A stretch of DNA of 53,065 nt from Porticoccaceae bacterium UBA1989 (GTDB taxonomy: Bacteria; Pseudomonadota; Gammaproteobacteria; Pseudomonadales; Porticoccaceae), in NCBI GenBank assembly GCA_002335945.1, contig DDDD01000088.1, positions 1 through 53,065 of the forward strand. Direction: 5' to 3'. This document shows positions 1 to 8,040 of this stretch, in pieces (position 1 is the stretch's first letter; every line of letters starts with the position of its first letter). The notes beneath the pieces are model-generated. The model searched no databases. It was not told the DNA's origin and saw nothing but the letters and a program-made list of their open reading frames with translations. Both the position numbers and the translations under genes were made by a program.

Positions 1-3
1 GGT

Positions 4-975
4 ATGGCGCCGTTTTTAATTAATCATCCGCTGTTGATTAATCAGTGGATTGAAATGCGTGAAACTGCGTTGGCCAGAGTGGTTGCTGCCAGTGAATGCG
101 GCGTTGATGAGGCGACACTCAAGCGTTTGGATCTTGCTACTCAGCGAGTTATCCAGCACCTGGGTGAAATTATTACTGCAGATGAACGACAAAATAGTTC
201 CAATGCGCTGGTACGCACAGAATTACAGTTGATGCATCTATGGCTGCAAGAGCAGGGCGCTGAGTTGGCCAATAATCACTATGTGTGGGCCGACCTGATT
301 CAGCATGCCGAGCAGAGTTGGCGTATAGAGACTCAGGAAGTGATCAATACATTATTAATCGAGCTCTATCCCGAGCTAGTTGATGATCTTGAAGAGCAGA
401 TGGATGTCGATGAATCCCAGCAGGTGACACCTGAAATGTCAGTGGCTCAGCTGATAGACGTGATTGAAGACAAATACGATTGGGCACTGGCCATCGATTT
501 TAGCCAGTACGAGTCTATGGGTGCATTTTGGTATCGCTCTCAAGAGAAGATGGAACCGCGTCTCGGCCAAACCAATATTGATATGGGCATGGAAAAAGAA
601 ATGCCCCTGGCCATCGGCCGTCGGGTTCGTGAATGTTACGACCGGCTCTGTAGTTATAATCAGGTTCGCCCGCAGCAGAATGTCGCACATTTTAATATGC
701 ACAACCCAACGTACAGCGGTATCGTTGCGCGTATTCAAACCATGGCTCTGAGTCAGTACGGTGAGATCCGCGAAAACCTGGTGCACAGCGATGTGCTGCC
801 AATCCATCTGCTGCGCTGTAAGCTGTCCTTTTTCGGGGTGAGTAAGTTTGATCCGCGCTCTCGTCTCTGGGTACGCAACACGATGTTCCAGGGCGCTCCG
901 CTGATCAGTGACTTTGGCAAACCCTTTGCCGATGACTGGCAGTTTCCGATTAAACCTGTTTTAACGTCCGGCTAA
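4..975 (+). CDS. Uncharacterised protein, possibly 5'-truncated by the window edge
   Basis: I do not recognise this 323-residue protein. The reading frame is open to the window edge (base 1), so the ATG at 4 may not be the true start and the gene may be longer. The product is soluble, without signal peptide or membrane segments. It has an acidic stretch around residues 125-145 and a C-terminal third rich in Arg, Trp and Phe (for example FDPRSRLWVRNTMFQGAPL near residue 275), which looks like a conserved core. It ends 5 bases before the DUF3726 gene at 981, so the two are very probably co-transcribed and may share a function. The pair converges on the ddd operon; whether it is linked to DMSP metabolism is only a guess from position. 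Coding status is secure from length and frame; function is unknown. Confidence 0.7.
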   Translation: MAPFLINHPLLINQWIEMRETALARVVAASECGVDEATLKRLDLATQRVIQHLGEIITADERQNSSNALVRTELQLMHLWLQEQGAELANNHYVWADLIQHAEQSWRIETQEVINTLLIELYPELVDDLEEQMDVDESQQVTPEMSVAQLIDVIEDKYDWALAIDFSQYESMGAFWYRSQEKMEPRLGQTNIDMGMEKEMPLAIGRRVRECYDRLCSYNQVRPQQNVAHFNMHNPTYSGIVARIQTMALSQYGEIRENLVHSDVLPIHLLRCKLSFFGVSKFDPRSRLWVRNTMFQGAPLISDFGKPFADDWQFPIKPVLTSG

Positions 976-980
976 TCACC

Positions 981-1712
981 ATGAAAGTCTCTAAGAATGA
1001 ATTAATGGCTGCGCTAAAGAAAGCGTTCGAAGCTCTGGGCTTTCAGCCCGGTGACTGCCAGGACGCCGCGGATATGGTGGTCTGGTTACAGACCCATGGG
1101 TTTGATGGCTTTGACCGATTGCAAGGAGCTCTGGCCTACCTGAATACTACCGCGCCTATCCATGCTGATCTGGTGCAGGAAGACGCCCACCATGCGGTGC
1201 TAGATGGCCGAGGCAGTTCTATTTTACTCTGCGGCAGTGAGGCGGTTGACCTTATTCGGTCTCAGGTTGTCGAGGGTTCTTGGGCTGCATTAGAGCTGAC
1301 GGACTGTTACAACCGCACCTTTATTTTACAGCGACTGATCAAGGCTGCGCAGCGCAATCTGGGTTTTATTGCCTATTGGCGGCAGCAGGATTACTGCGTC
1401 AAGGTATCGATTGCTGCAGGTGCTCAGCTTCCTGAGTACCAGACATTTACCATGACGGGGGAGTTTGATGCGCAGTCTCTGCGGATTTTTTCTGGGGCGG
1501 ATATAGATGTTATTCAACATCAATTTGCTCAGCAGTTAGAGTTTGGTGAATATCTTGAAACCTTTTCTGGGGAAGAAATGATGGATTGTTACAGGGATTC
1601 AGTAGAGCAGGGTATCGAGATAGATCAGACTCTGTGGCAGACCCTCGATGAGTTGGTTGCCAGAATACTGGTTGAATCCACCGATAGTTCCAGAGCGGGC
1701 GCTGGCGACTGA
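981..1712 (+). CDS. DUF3726-family protein
   Basis: A 243-residue soluble protein whose N-terminus (residues 1-50: a KNEL motif, then alternating helices with an AADMVVWLQTHGFDGF segment) resembles the DUF3726 family as I remember it. Members begin with an S-x-N-E-I/L helix and a second helix ending in a Leu...Gly-Gly-like turn. No catalytic motif is visible and the family has no assigned reaction that I know. It starts 5 bases after the preceding 323-residue gene and is presumably the second gene of that operon. It is convergent with a LysR gene whose stop is at 1765; the 52-base gap contains a 14-bp tandem repeat rather than a clear terminator hairpin. Family assignment is from memory of the N-terminal pattern, so it is moderate in confidence. 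Confidence 0.65.
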   Translation: MKVSKNELMAALKKAFEALGFQPGDCQDAADMVVWLQTHGFDGFDRLQGALAYLNTTAPIHADLVQEDAHHAVLDGRGSSILLCGSEAVDLIRSQVVEGSWAALELTDCYNRTFILQRLIKAAQRNLGFIAYWRQQDYCVKVSIAAGAQLPEYQTFTMTGEFDAQSLRIFSGADIDVIQHQFAQQLEFGEYLETFSGEEMMDCYRDSVEQGIEIDQTLWQTLDELVARILVESTDSSRAGAGD

Positions 1713-1725
1713 TCACCCCTGTATG

Positions 1726-1782
1726 TCTGTTTCTTTCTATTCTGTCGCCTCTACTCTGTCGCCTCTACTCTGGCATCTCCAT
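1726..1782. repeat. 14-bp tandem repeat spanning the LysR stop codon
   Basis: Two identical 14-bp units (TCTGTCGCCTCTAC at 1741-1754 and 1755-1768) are flanked by degenerate copies (about 1726-1740 and 1769-1782). The stop codon of the minus-strand LysR gene (CTA on the plus strand, 1765-1767) lies inside the second perfect unit. The same CTA is present in the preceding unit, so the end of the gene appears to have been duplicated. Similar 14-15-bp arrays occur at several other gene ends in this window. Confidence 0.85.
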
Positions 1783-2661
1783 TTCAGCCTGATTAATTAA
1801 CCAGTAGCGAAAACTCTCCACGTGGGGATGAATATGCTGGTTGACGGGTGTCGCCAAAAAGAATGATTCTGAGGTGGCCACTGGCTGTTCAAACGGAGCG
1901 ATTAAACGTCCGCTGTCGAGCATGTTGGCGGCCAGAGATGTGCGGCTAAGTGCAATGCCATGACCCTGTGCAGCCATTTCCATCGCTGTTACCAAGGAAT
2001 CAAAATGGATACCTTGGGAAGGATCAACGGTATGACAGCCGAGTTTATTTAGCCAAAATCCCCAGCCCTCCTCATAACCAATAACGTGCAGTAGCGTGTG
2101 CTCAGCGAGTTCAGCTGCACTTTTTGGTGGTTGCTGGCTGTCGAGTAGGCTTGGGCTGCAGACCGGGATTAGTTCATCCCAGGTCAGGCGATTACTGGTA
2201 AAGCCTGGCCATAAACCTTTGCCATAGCGAATTTCTACGTCGGCATCCTTGTCGGGATCTGCCACCCAAATATTACTGGTAAAACGCAGCCCTATATCCG
2301 GAAACTGGGCGCGAAAGTCGGCCAGTCGCGGTGCCAACCACTGATTAAAGAAAACCAGATTAACCCTTACGGTTAGGGTTCTACTGCGTTCCTTACCAAA
2401 GACCTCATCGGTAACCAGAGCGAGCTTCTCAATGGATTCACGGACGCCAGGAATATAGGCGCGGCCTGAATCTGTCAGTGCCAAACCTCGGGGCAAACGT
2501 TTAAACAGCGCGCAACCAAGTTGGGCTTCCAAACCTTTGATCTGTTGGCTAATCGCCGCCTGAGTCATATGCAGTTCAGCGGCTGCCTGAGTAAAATTTA
2601 GGTGACGGGCGGCAGCTTCAAATGAGCGTAACCAGTTTAGGGGGGGCAGTCTTTTTCTCAT
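1765..2661 (-). CDS. LysR-family regulator (GcvA-like), probable DMSP-cluster regulator
   Basis: A 298-residue LysR-type transcriptional regulator. An N-terminal winged helix-turn-helix occupies residues 5-64 (LRSFEAAARHLNFTQAAAELHMTQ..., then the recognition helix AAISQQIKGLE). A periplasmic-binding-protein-like effector domain follows, at about 92-295. The PLNWLRSFEAAARHLNF opening is typical of the GcvA branch. It is the last gene of the minus-strand run dddT-dddB-dddC-iclR-lysR and begins 2 bases after the IclR gene stops, so it is co-transcribed with the pathway. A LysR regulator, DddR, has been described in DddD-type DMSP clusters (Marinomonas). By context this could be its counterpart, but sequence alone does not prove it. 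Its stop codon lies in a 14-bp tandem repeat. Confidence 0.85.
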   Translation of the reverse strand: MRKRLPPLNWLRSFEAAARHLNFTQAAAELHMTQAAISQQIKGLEAQLGCALFKRLPRGLALTDSGRAYIPGVRESIEKLALVTDEVFGKERSRTLTVRVNLVFFNQWLAPRLADFRAQFPDIGLRFTSNIWVADPDKDADVEIRYGKGLWPGFTSNRLTWDELIPVCSPSLLDSQQPPKSAAELAEHTLLHVIGYEEGWGFWLNKLGCHTVDPSQGIHFDSLVTAMEMAAQGHGIALSRTSLAANMLDSGRLIAPFEQPVATSESFFLATPVNQHIHPHVESFRYWLINQAEMEMPE

Positions 2662-2663
2662 TA

Positions 2664-3473
2664 TTATTCTCTTACTAGCTGACTGATACTGTTATCAGGG
2701 TCGTCGATAAGACGCCCAAGTTCTTCTGCGGCGCTGGTTAACAGTGGTACATAATCCAGCAGTTCCGGCAGGCTTTTTCGAATCACTGGCCCATGGGTAA
2801 ACAGGCAGGCAAAGAGCTTGCCCTTACTGTCTAGTATAGGCACTGCACAGGCCACCATGCCATCGGCAAATTCTTCATTGTCCGTGCCGACTCGGGTGTT
2901 TTTTATGCCTAGCAACTCGGTTTCCAGCGCCTTGGGATCGGTAATCGTATTTCGGGTGTACTGACCTAGAGGTAGCTTGTTAATAATGGTTAGGCGCCGC
3001 TCTTTGGGCAGCGAGCTGAGATAGAGTTTGCCGCTGGCGGTACACCAGGTTGGCGTATGGCTGCCAACCTGGAGATGTATTTGCAGAGGCCATTCGGTCT
3101 GCACGCGATCGTAGTAGATCATGTCGGTCCCGTTGGGAATGGCGATACCGCAGGTCTCGCCAATCTGCTCGGTAAGTTGGGTGAGAATGGCCTGACGCAC
3201 CGCTTTAAACCGGCTGCTATAGAGTATTCCCAGAGCTATACCATGGAGGCGGTTGCCCGGTAGTATTAAGCCGCGCATGGAGGTTTGCAAATAGCCATCG
3301 GCTTCAAGTTGATTGAGCAGACGATGCATACTGGGCTTGGGAATATTCAGCTCATAGGAGAGATCGGCTGGCGACAGAGGTCGCTCAGCCTTGGCCACGG
3401 CCTCTATAATTTCCATTACTCTGGAAATAGTAGAGCCTTTCTCTCTAGACGCTGTTGTGGTTTCTTCAGGCAT
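2664..3473 (-). CDS. IclR-family transcriptional regulator in the ddd operon
   Basis: A 269-residue IclR-type regulator. A winged helix-turn-helix spans about residues 14-75 (VMEIIEAVAKAERPLSPADLSYELNIPKPSMHRLLNQLEADGYL, split here by helices). The ligand-binding effector domain covers about 85-255 and includes the AIPNGTDMIYYDRV and TASGKLYLSSLP segments characteristic of the family. It starts 15 bases after the stop of the semialdehyde dehydrogenase gene and ends 2 bases before the LysR start, so it is embedded in the ddd operon. IclR proteins usually sense small organic acids and repress or activate adjacent catabolic genes. A role in sensing DMSP, 3-hydroxypropionate or a downstream acid is inferred from context only. 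Confidence 0.9.
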   Translation of the reverse strand: MPEETTTASREKGSTISRVMEIIEAVAKAERPLSPADLSYELNIPKPSMHRLLNQLEADGYLQTSMRGLILPGNRLHGIALGILYSSRFKAVRQAILTQLTEQIGETCGIAIPNGTDMIYYDRVQTEWPLQIHLQVGSHTPTWCTASGKLYLSSLPKERRLTIINKLPLGQYTRNTITDPKALETELLGIKNTRVGTDNEEFADGMVACAVPILDSKGKLFACLFTHGPVIRKSLPELLDYVPLLTSAAEELGRLIDDPDNSISQLVRE

Positions 3474-3488
3474 GCCTATGTCCCGTCT

Positions 3489-4985
3489 TTACTTCATTGT
3501 CGGCATCGAGAACATGGCACCTTCTCGTACACCGGCAGAGGGCCAACGTTGGGTAATGGTTTTGCGCTTGGTATAAAAACGCACCGCATCGGGGCCGTAG
3601 GCATGCAGATCGCCAAACAGTGAACGCTTCCAGCCACCAAAGCTGTGATAGGCAACGGGTACTGGCAGAGGTACATTGATGCCGACCATGCCTACCATAA
3701 TATTATCGGAGAAATAGCGGGCAGCTTCACCGTCACGGGTAAAGATGCAGGTGCCATTGCCATATTCATGGTTGTTAATAATATCCATGGCTTCTTGCAT
3801 GGTATTAACCCGCACCACTTGCAGTACTGGGCCAAAGATTTCTGCGGCATAGCTGTCCATGTCGACAGTGACATTGTCGATAAGTGTGCCGCCCACAAAG
3901 AAGCCGTTTTCATGACCTTCGATCTTGGGGTTACGTCCATCGACTACCACCTTGGCACCCTGCTGTTCGGCACTATCGATAAAGCCAACCACCTTTTGCT
4001 GGTGCTGCTTGGTAATCACTGGACCAAAGTCATTGCTGGCATTGGTGCAGGGACCTACTTTTAAATCTTGCATGGCGATTTGCATCTTGCTGACCAGTGC
4101 ATCTGCAGCGGCATCACCCACGGCAACAGCGACTGACAGGGCCATGCAACGCTCTCCAGAGGAACCAAAGGCAGCACCCAACAACTGGGCAACCGCATTG
4201 TCCATATCGGCATCAGGCATAACGATGGCGTGGTTTTTAGCGCCGCCCAGAGCCTGACAACGCTTGCCATTGGCACTGGCGGTGCTGTAGATATATTCCG
4301 CAATGGGTGTGGATCCAACAAAGCTCACCGCCTTAACATCTTCGTGGTGGAGTAGGGCATCAACGGCTTCTTTATCGCCATTAACCACATTCATTACACC
4401 GTCGGGCAGGCCAGCTTCTTTGAGCAGGGCGGCAATAAACAGGGTTGAGCTTGGGTCGCGCTCTGAGGGTTTCAAAATAAAACAGTTGCCGCAAACAATA
4501 GCCATGGGATACATCCACAGTGGCACCATTGCGGGGAAGTTAAACGGTGTAATACCGGCAACCACACCTAAGGGTTGGAACTCACTCCAGCTGTCGATAT
4601 TCGCGGCGACATTCTTGCTGTGCTCACCTTTTAATAGCTCTGGCGCGCAGCAGGCGTATTCAACATTTTCAATACCGCGCTGTAATTCACCGGCGGCATC
4701 GTGGCTGATCTTGCCATGCTCGGCGCCGATTAGGGCACAGATTTCATCGGCATTGTCTTCAAGCAATTGCTTAAATTTAAACATGACTCGGGCACGTTTA
4801 ATCGGTGGGGTATCTCTCCACACAGGATAGGCAGCCTGAGCCGCCGCGATAGCCTGGCCAACAGTAGCCTCTGATGCCAAAGCAACCTGCTTGCTGACTT
4901 CGCCAGTGGCTGGGTTATAAACATCCTGAGTGCGAGTGTCAGGAGCGATCATGTCGCCATTTATTAAATGTCCTACTACTTTCAT
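3489..4985 (-). CDS. dddC: CoA-acylating (methyl)malonate-semialdehyde dehydrogenase, DddC
   Basis: A 498-residue aldehyde dehydrogenase of the methylmalonate-semialdehyde dehydrogenase (MmsA) type. It oxidises malonate semialdehyde with CoA and NAD+ to acetyl-CoA and CO2. Visible hallmarks are the N-terminal substrate region, the cofactor segment FNFPAMVPLWMYP near 148-160, LKPSERDPS near 171, the NAD turn FVGSTPIAEYIY near 222, and the catalytic cysteine in GSSGERCMA (Cys280). MMSDHs lack the usual general-base Glu of ALDHs; here the corresponding stretch is LGGAKNHA, as expected. Length is normal (about 500). It starts 28 bases after the dddB stop and is followed 15 bases on by the IclR gene. 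In DddD-type DMSP clusters this enzyme is DddC; without that context it would be called mmsA/iolA. Confidence 0.9.
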   Translation of the reverse strand: MKVVGHLINGDMIAPDTRTQDVYNPATGEVSKQVALASEATVGQAIAAAQAAYPVWRDTPPIKRARVMFKFKQLLEDNADEICALIGAEHGKISHDAAGELQRGIENVEYACCAPELLKGEHSKNVAANIDSWSEFQPLGVVAGITPFNFPAMVPLWMYPMAIVCGNCFILKPSERDPSSTLFIAALLKEAGLPDGVMNVVNGDKEAVDALLHHEDVKAVSFVGSTPIAEYIYSTASANGKRCQALGGAKNHAIVMPDADMDNAVAQLLGAAFGSSGERCMALSVAVAVGDAAADALVSKMQIAMQDLKVGPCTNASNDFGPVITKQHQQKVVGFIDSAEQQGAKVVVDGRNPKIEGHENGFFVGGTLIDNVTVDMDSYAAEIFGPVLQVVRVNTMQEAMDIINNHEYGNGTCIFTRDGEAARYFSDNIMVGMVGINVPLPVPVAYHSFGGWKRSLFGDLHAYGPDAVRFYTKRKTITQRWPSAGVREGAMFSMPTMK

Positions 4986-5013
4986 TGTTGTGGCCTCAAA
5001 AATATAAGTGGAT

Positions 5014-6171
5014 TTACCAGAGCTTTTTGTAGATCTCGATGATCTCTTCAGCGCTGGGGACCCTTGGATTATTACCCGGAGATCCAGATGCCAGTGCCTG
5101 CTCAGCCATCACTTCGAGGTTGTTAAAAAAGTGTTCGCGCTCTATACCAAACTGCTCTGGTGTTGGCACCTGTAGTTCTTCATTGATGGCGTATAACTCG
5201 GCCATCAGTTTTTTATTGGCTTGATCGGTACTGTCGCTCTCGCTGGCCACACCCATGGCGCGGGCACAGTCGGCATAGCGCTCAGCCGCAGCAGGAATAC
5301 TGTACTCAGTGACCATGGGCAACAACATGGCGTTAGAGAGGCCATGAGGCACATGATAGAAGGCGCCAATAGGGCGAGACATGCCATGGACCAGCGCCAC
5401 TGAGGCATTGGAAAAGGCCACACCCGCCAATGTAGAGCCGAGCATCATTTCTTCGCGAGCCTGCTGGTCAGTGCCATCGTGGAACACCTTGCGCAGATTG
5501 GGTGCCAGTAGCTTCATGGCGGCAATTGCCTGACTGTCGCTATACAGGCTGGCCTTTTTGCTGACATAGGCTTCCATGGCATGGGTGAGGGCATCAATAC
5601 CTGTATCTGCGGTGGTCCTTGCAGGCAGGCTTAATGTGAGGCTGTAATCCACCAGTGCTGCGGTGGGCATAAAGCCAATACCTACGCAGAGCATTTTCTC
5701 GTCGTTGGTTTCGTCGGTAATAATGGTCACTTTGGTGCATTCAGAGCCAGTACCTGCGGTGGTGGGAATCGCAATAATAGGTAGGCCCGGTTCGGTGACG
5801 ACCCGTGGGAATTTATAGTCGCGCATGACGCCACCATATTTACCCAAAATCGAAATAGCCTTGGCACTGTCGATAGGGCTGCCGCCGCCGACCGCAATAA
5901 TGCTGTCATAGTTACCATTGCGCACCTGATCAACACCGGCCTGAATAGAGCTAACGGTGGGTTCTGGCACGGTGTCCTGAAAAACATCTGAGCCTATACC
6001 AGCGGCTTTAAGGCTCTCTTGCACGGCAGCCACATAGCCCAACTGCACCATCATTTTGTCGGTAATAATTAAGGGGCGCTGACATTCTAGCGCCTTAATA
6101 ATATTGCCCACTTCTTTGCTGGCTCCGGCACCAACTTGCAAAATACGCGGAAGAATTATCTGTGTAGACAT
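5014..6171 (-). CDS. dddB: Iron-containing alcohol dehydrogenase, DddB
   Basis: A 385-residue group III (Fe-dependent) alcohol dehydrogenase, expected to oxidise 3-hydroxypropionate to malonate semialdehyde with NAD(P)+. The dinucleotide loop GGGSPIDSAKA lies at 95-105. The predicted metal ligands are Asp193 and His197 (GIDALTHAMEAY), His262 (VHGMS) and His276 (VPHG). The start at 6171 is chosen because AGGAG lies 6-10 bases upstream. A longer in-frame start at 6243 would run into the dddT gene and adds residues with no family match. It begins 4 bases after the dddT stop and is 28 bases from dddC, so the three are one operon. Assignment as DddB rather than another Fe-ADH rests on the dddT/dddC/dddD neighbours. 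Confidence 0.9.
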   Translation of the reverse strand: MSTQIILPRILQVGAGASKEVGNIIKALECQRPLIITDKMMVQLGYVAAVQESLKAAGIGSDVFQDTVPEPTVSSIQAGVDQVRNGNYDSIIAVGGGSPIDSAKAISILGKYGGVMRDYKFPRVVTEPGLPIIAIPTTAGTGSECTKVTIITDETNDEKMLCVGIGFMPTAALVDYSLTLSLPARTTADTGIDALTHAMEAYVSKKASLYSDSQAIAAMKLLAPNLRKVFHDGTDQQAREEMMLGSTLAGVAFSNASVALVHGMSRPIGAFYHVPHGLSNAMLLPMVTEYSIPAAAERYADCARAMGVASESDSTDQANKKLMAELYAINEELQVPTPEQFGIEREHFFNNLEVMAEQALASGSPGNNPRVPSAEEIIEIYKKLW

Positions 6172-6175
6172 GTAA

Positions 6176-7729
6176 TTACTCCTGTGTGATCGTTTCAGGT
6201 TTTCTGAAAACAGGTTCGGCATGCAAGGATTTAAATAATCCATAAGCCGCCATAATTAAAACAAAGGAGAAGGGGAGTGCCGCCACAATCGAAGCAGTTT
6301 GCAGTGCTTTTAGTCCGCCGGCATAGAGCAGAACAGCAGCGACCGCACCCACAGCAAGCCCCCAAAATATGCGCAGACGGGGAGCAGGTTCCGGCTCGCC
6401 CATGGCGATTAAGGTGCAGATCACCAGCGTTGCCGAGTCAGCACTGGTGACAAAGTAAGTCACCAACATAATGGTGCATATGCTGGCCATGATGGTGGTC
6501 AGCCAGGGGCCTAAATTCATTAAATCAATGGTTTTAAACAGGGCGGTGGTGGTGTCTTTATTGACTGCCTCAACCACGCCGCCATCGCCAAATAGCTCTA
6601 TATACATGCCGGTACTGCCAAATAGGGTGATCCATAAAAGTGCCAGTCCAGTGGGGGCCAGCAGCACGCCGAGCACAAATTCGCGCAATGTGCGGCCACG
6701 GGAAATACGGGCTATAAAGACAGCGACAAAGGGTGACCAGGCAATCCACCAGCCCCAGTAGAAAATCGTCCACCAACCCTGCCATTGGCTGGTCTTGTCG
6801 GGATCAACCCAGATGCCCATTGCCGGTACGTTAATAATGTAATCAATGCTGTTGTTAAAAAGTGAGCTGAGCTGATAGCTGGTAGGGCCAAAGATTAGAA
6901 ACATGAGTAGTATCAATAATGTCAGGCGCATATTGAACACACTGAGAATGCGAATGCCGAGGTTAACACCGCTGAGCACCGAGATAGTGGCGACAACCGA
7001 AATAACGGCAATTAGAATCATCTGATTGCTGATGGCAATCTCCATGCCCATCAGATAATTAAGTCCGGCATTCATCTGCTGGGCGCCCAATCCTAGCGAA
7101 GTAGCGATACCGAATACGGTACCTATCACCGCTAATAAGTCCGCGATAAAACCAATAGGGCCATAAATTCGCTCACCAAAAATAGGGTAGAGGCTAGATC
7201 GAATAGCTAGGGGTAGACCTTTGCGGTAGGAAAAATAAGCCAGAGAGAGTCCCAGCACGGCATACAGGGCCCAGCCATGAATTCCCCAGTGCATCACAGT
7301 GAGACGCATGGCGATAGTGGCGGCTTCTGGGGACATTGAGAGTGCTGGGTCTAGAAAAGGGTTGGCCTGAAAATGGGTGATGGGCTCGGCAATGCTGTAG
7401 AACAGAATACCAATACCTATGCCTGCACCAAAAAGCATTGAGAACCAGGCGAACAGACTGAACTCAGGTCGATCGCTATCTGCCCCTAATCGAATACTGC
7501 CAAAGCGGCTAAATACCAGATACAGGGACAGCAGTAAAAAACCATTCATCAGTCCGATGTAGTACCAGGATAGTTCGCTGGCAATGTAACTTTTGGCGCC
7601 GTCGTACACCGACGCGGCGTATTGTGGATCAACAATGGTAAAAATAACAAAACCTAACACTAATAGTGCAGAACCGATTGCCATAACGGGATGAGCACCG
7701 GCTAAAAAGCCACTGGTTTGGTTGGACAT
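6176..7729 (-). CDS. dddT: BCCT-family transporter, probable DMSP importer DddT
   Basis: A 517-residue betaine/carnitine/choline transporter with about twelve hydrophobic segments. The BCCT tryptophan signature is present as YWGWWIAWSPFVAVFIARIS around residues 323-342, and the glycine-rich GIGIGILFYSIAEP region lies near 103-116. Such carriers import quaternary ammonium or sulfonium osmolytes with Na+ or H+. It is the first gene of the minus-strand operon, preceded by AGGGGA 8-13 bases before the ATG, and its stop is 4 bases from the dddB start. Divergent transcription from dddD makes DMSP the likely substrate, although glycine betaine or choline transport cannot be excluded from sequence. 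Confidence 0.9.
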   Translation of the reverse strand: MSNQTSGFLAGAHPVMAIGSALLVLGFVIFTIVDPQYAASVYDGAKSYIASELSWYYIGLMNGFLLLSLYLVFSRFGSIRLGADSDRPEFSLFAWFSMLFGAGIGIGILFYSIAEPITHFQANPFLDPALSMSPEAATIAMRLTVMHWGIHGWALYAVLGLSLAYFSYRKGLPLAIRSSLYPIFGERIYGPIGFIADLLAVIGTVFGIATSLGLGAQQMNAGLNYLMGMEIAISNQMILIAVISVVATISVLSGVNLGIRILSVFNMRLTLLILLMFLIFGPTSYQLSSLFNNSIDYIINVPAMGIWVDPDKTSQWQGWWTIFYWGWWIAWSPFVAVFIARISRGRTLREFVLGVLLAPTGLALLWITLFGSTGMYIELFGDGGVVEAVNKDTTTALFKTIDLMNLGPWLTTIMASICTIMLVTYFVTSADSATLVICTLIAMGEPEPAPRLRIFWGLAVGAVAAVLLYAGGLKALQTASIVAALPFSFVLIMAAYGLFKSLHAEPVFRKPETITQE

Positions 7730-7767
7730 TGGTATTGTTCCCCTGTGATTTTATTATCTTAATTATT

Positions 7768-7785
7768 TTCGTATAACGAGACGAA
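7768..7785. promoter_or_regulatory. Candidate regulator-binding dyad upstream of dddT
   Basis: Interrupted inverted repeat TTCGT-N8-ACGAA, about 40 bases upstream of the dddT start. The size and spacing are compatible with a LysR-type or IclR-type operator. Arms are only 5 bp, so chance occurrence is possible; the support is its position in the control region of a cluster encoding both regulator types. Confidence 0.3.
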
Positions 7786-7965
7786 TCCTATTGTTATTCA
7801 TCTAAAACCTTAGTGCAACCCTTAAAAATTAATGCCTTGATAGGGAAATATTTATGCTGTCATTAGTAAAATTAGATCTTGCCATAAATACAGTAATGGC
7901 GCGGTCTGTAGCTCGTTTATGAATAGCTCTGACATAAAAAAACAGAGGCCTTAGGCACGTTATTT

Positions 7966-7985
7966 ATTGCTGGTCTCTCAGCAAT
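7966..7985. promoter_or_regulatory. Inverted repeat in the dddD upstream region
   Basis: A perfect 7-bp inverted repeat, ATTGCTG at 7966-7972 and CAGCAAT at 7979-7985 with a 6-base loop, ending 55 bases before the dddD ATG. It could be a 5'-UTR hairpin or an operator. It is followed by TTGG, not by a T-run, so it is not a convincing terminator. Confidence 0.3.
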
Positions 7986-8040
7986 TTGGTTTCTATGATC
8001 GCGGTTTATCAAAGTAGGCATTAACAGCGGATTAGACACT

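Larger units (their letters stand above)
7730..8040. other. Divergent dddT/dddD promoter region
   Basis: This 311-base gene-free stretch separates the two arms of the DMSP cluster, is clearly AT-rich and must hold both promoters. I see no convincing paired -35/-10 boxes for either direction and only a weak Shine-Dalgarno for dddD. Two dyads are the notable structures: an interrupted inverted repeat at 7768-7785 near dddT and a hairpin at 7966-7985 near dddD. Confidence 0.7.

Noticed and set aside
439..807. Minus-strand ORF of 122 codons opposite the first gene
   Set aside because: It lies wholly opposite a longer, tightly linked coding gene and its translation shows no family features; it is a frame shadow.
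4303..4830. Plus-strand ORF of 175 codons opposite dddC
   Set aside because: It is the complement of a well-conserved dehydrogenase and its translation is Ser/Thr-rich without motifs, as expected for an antisense shadow.
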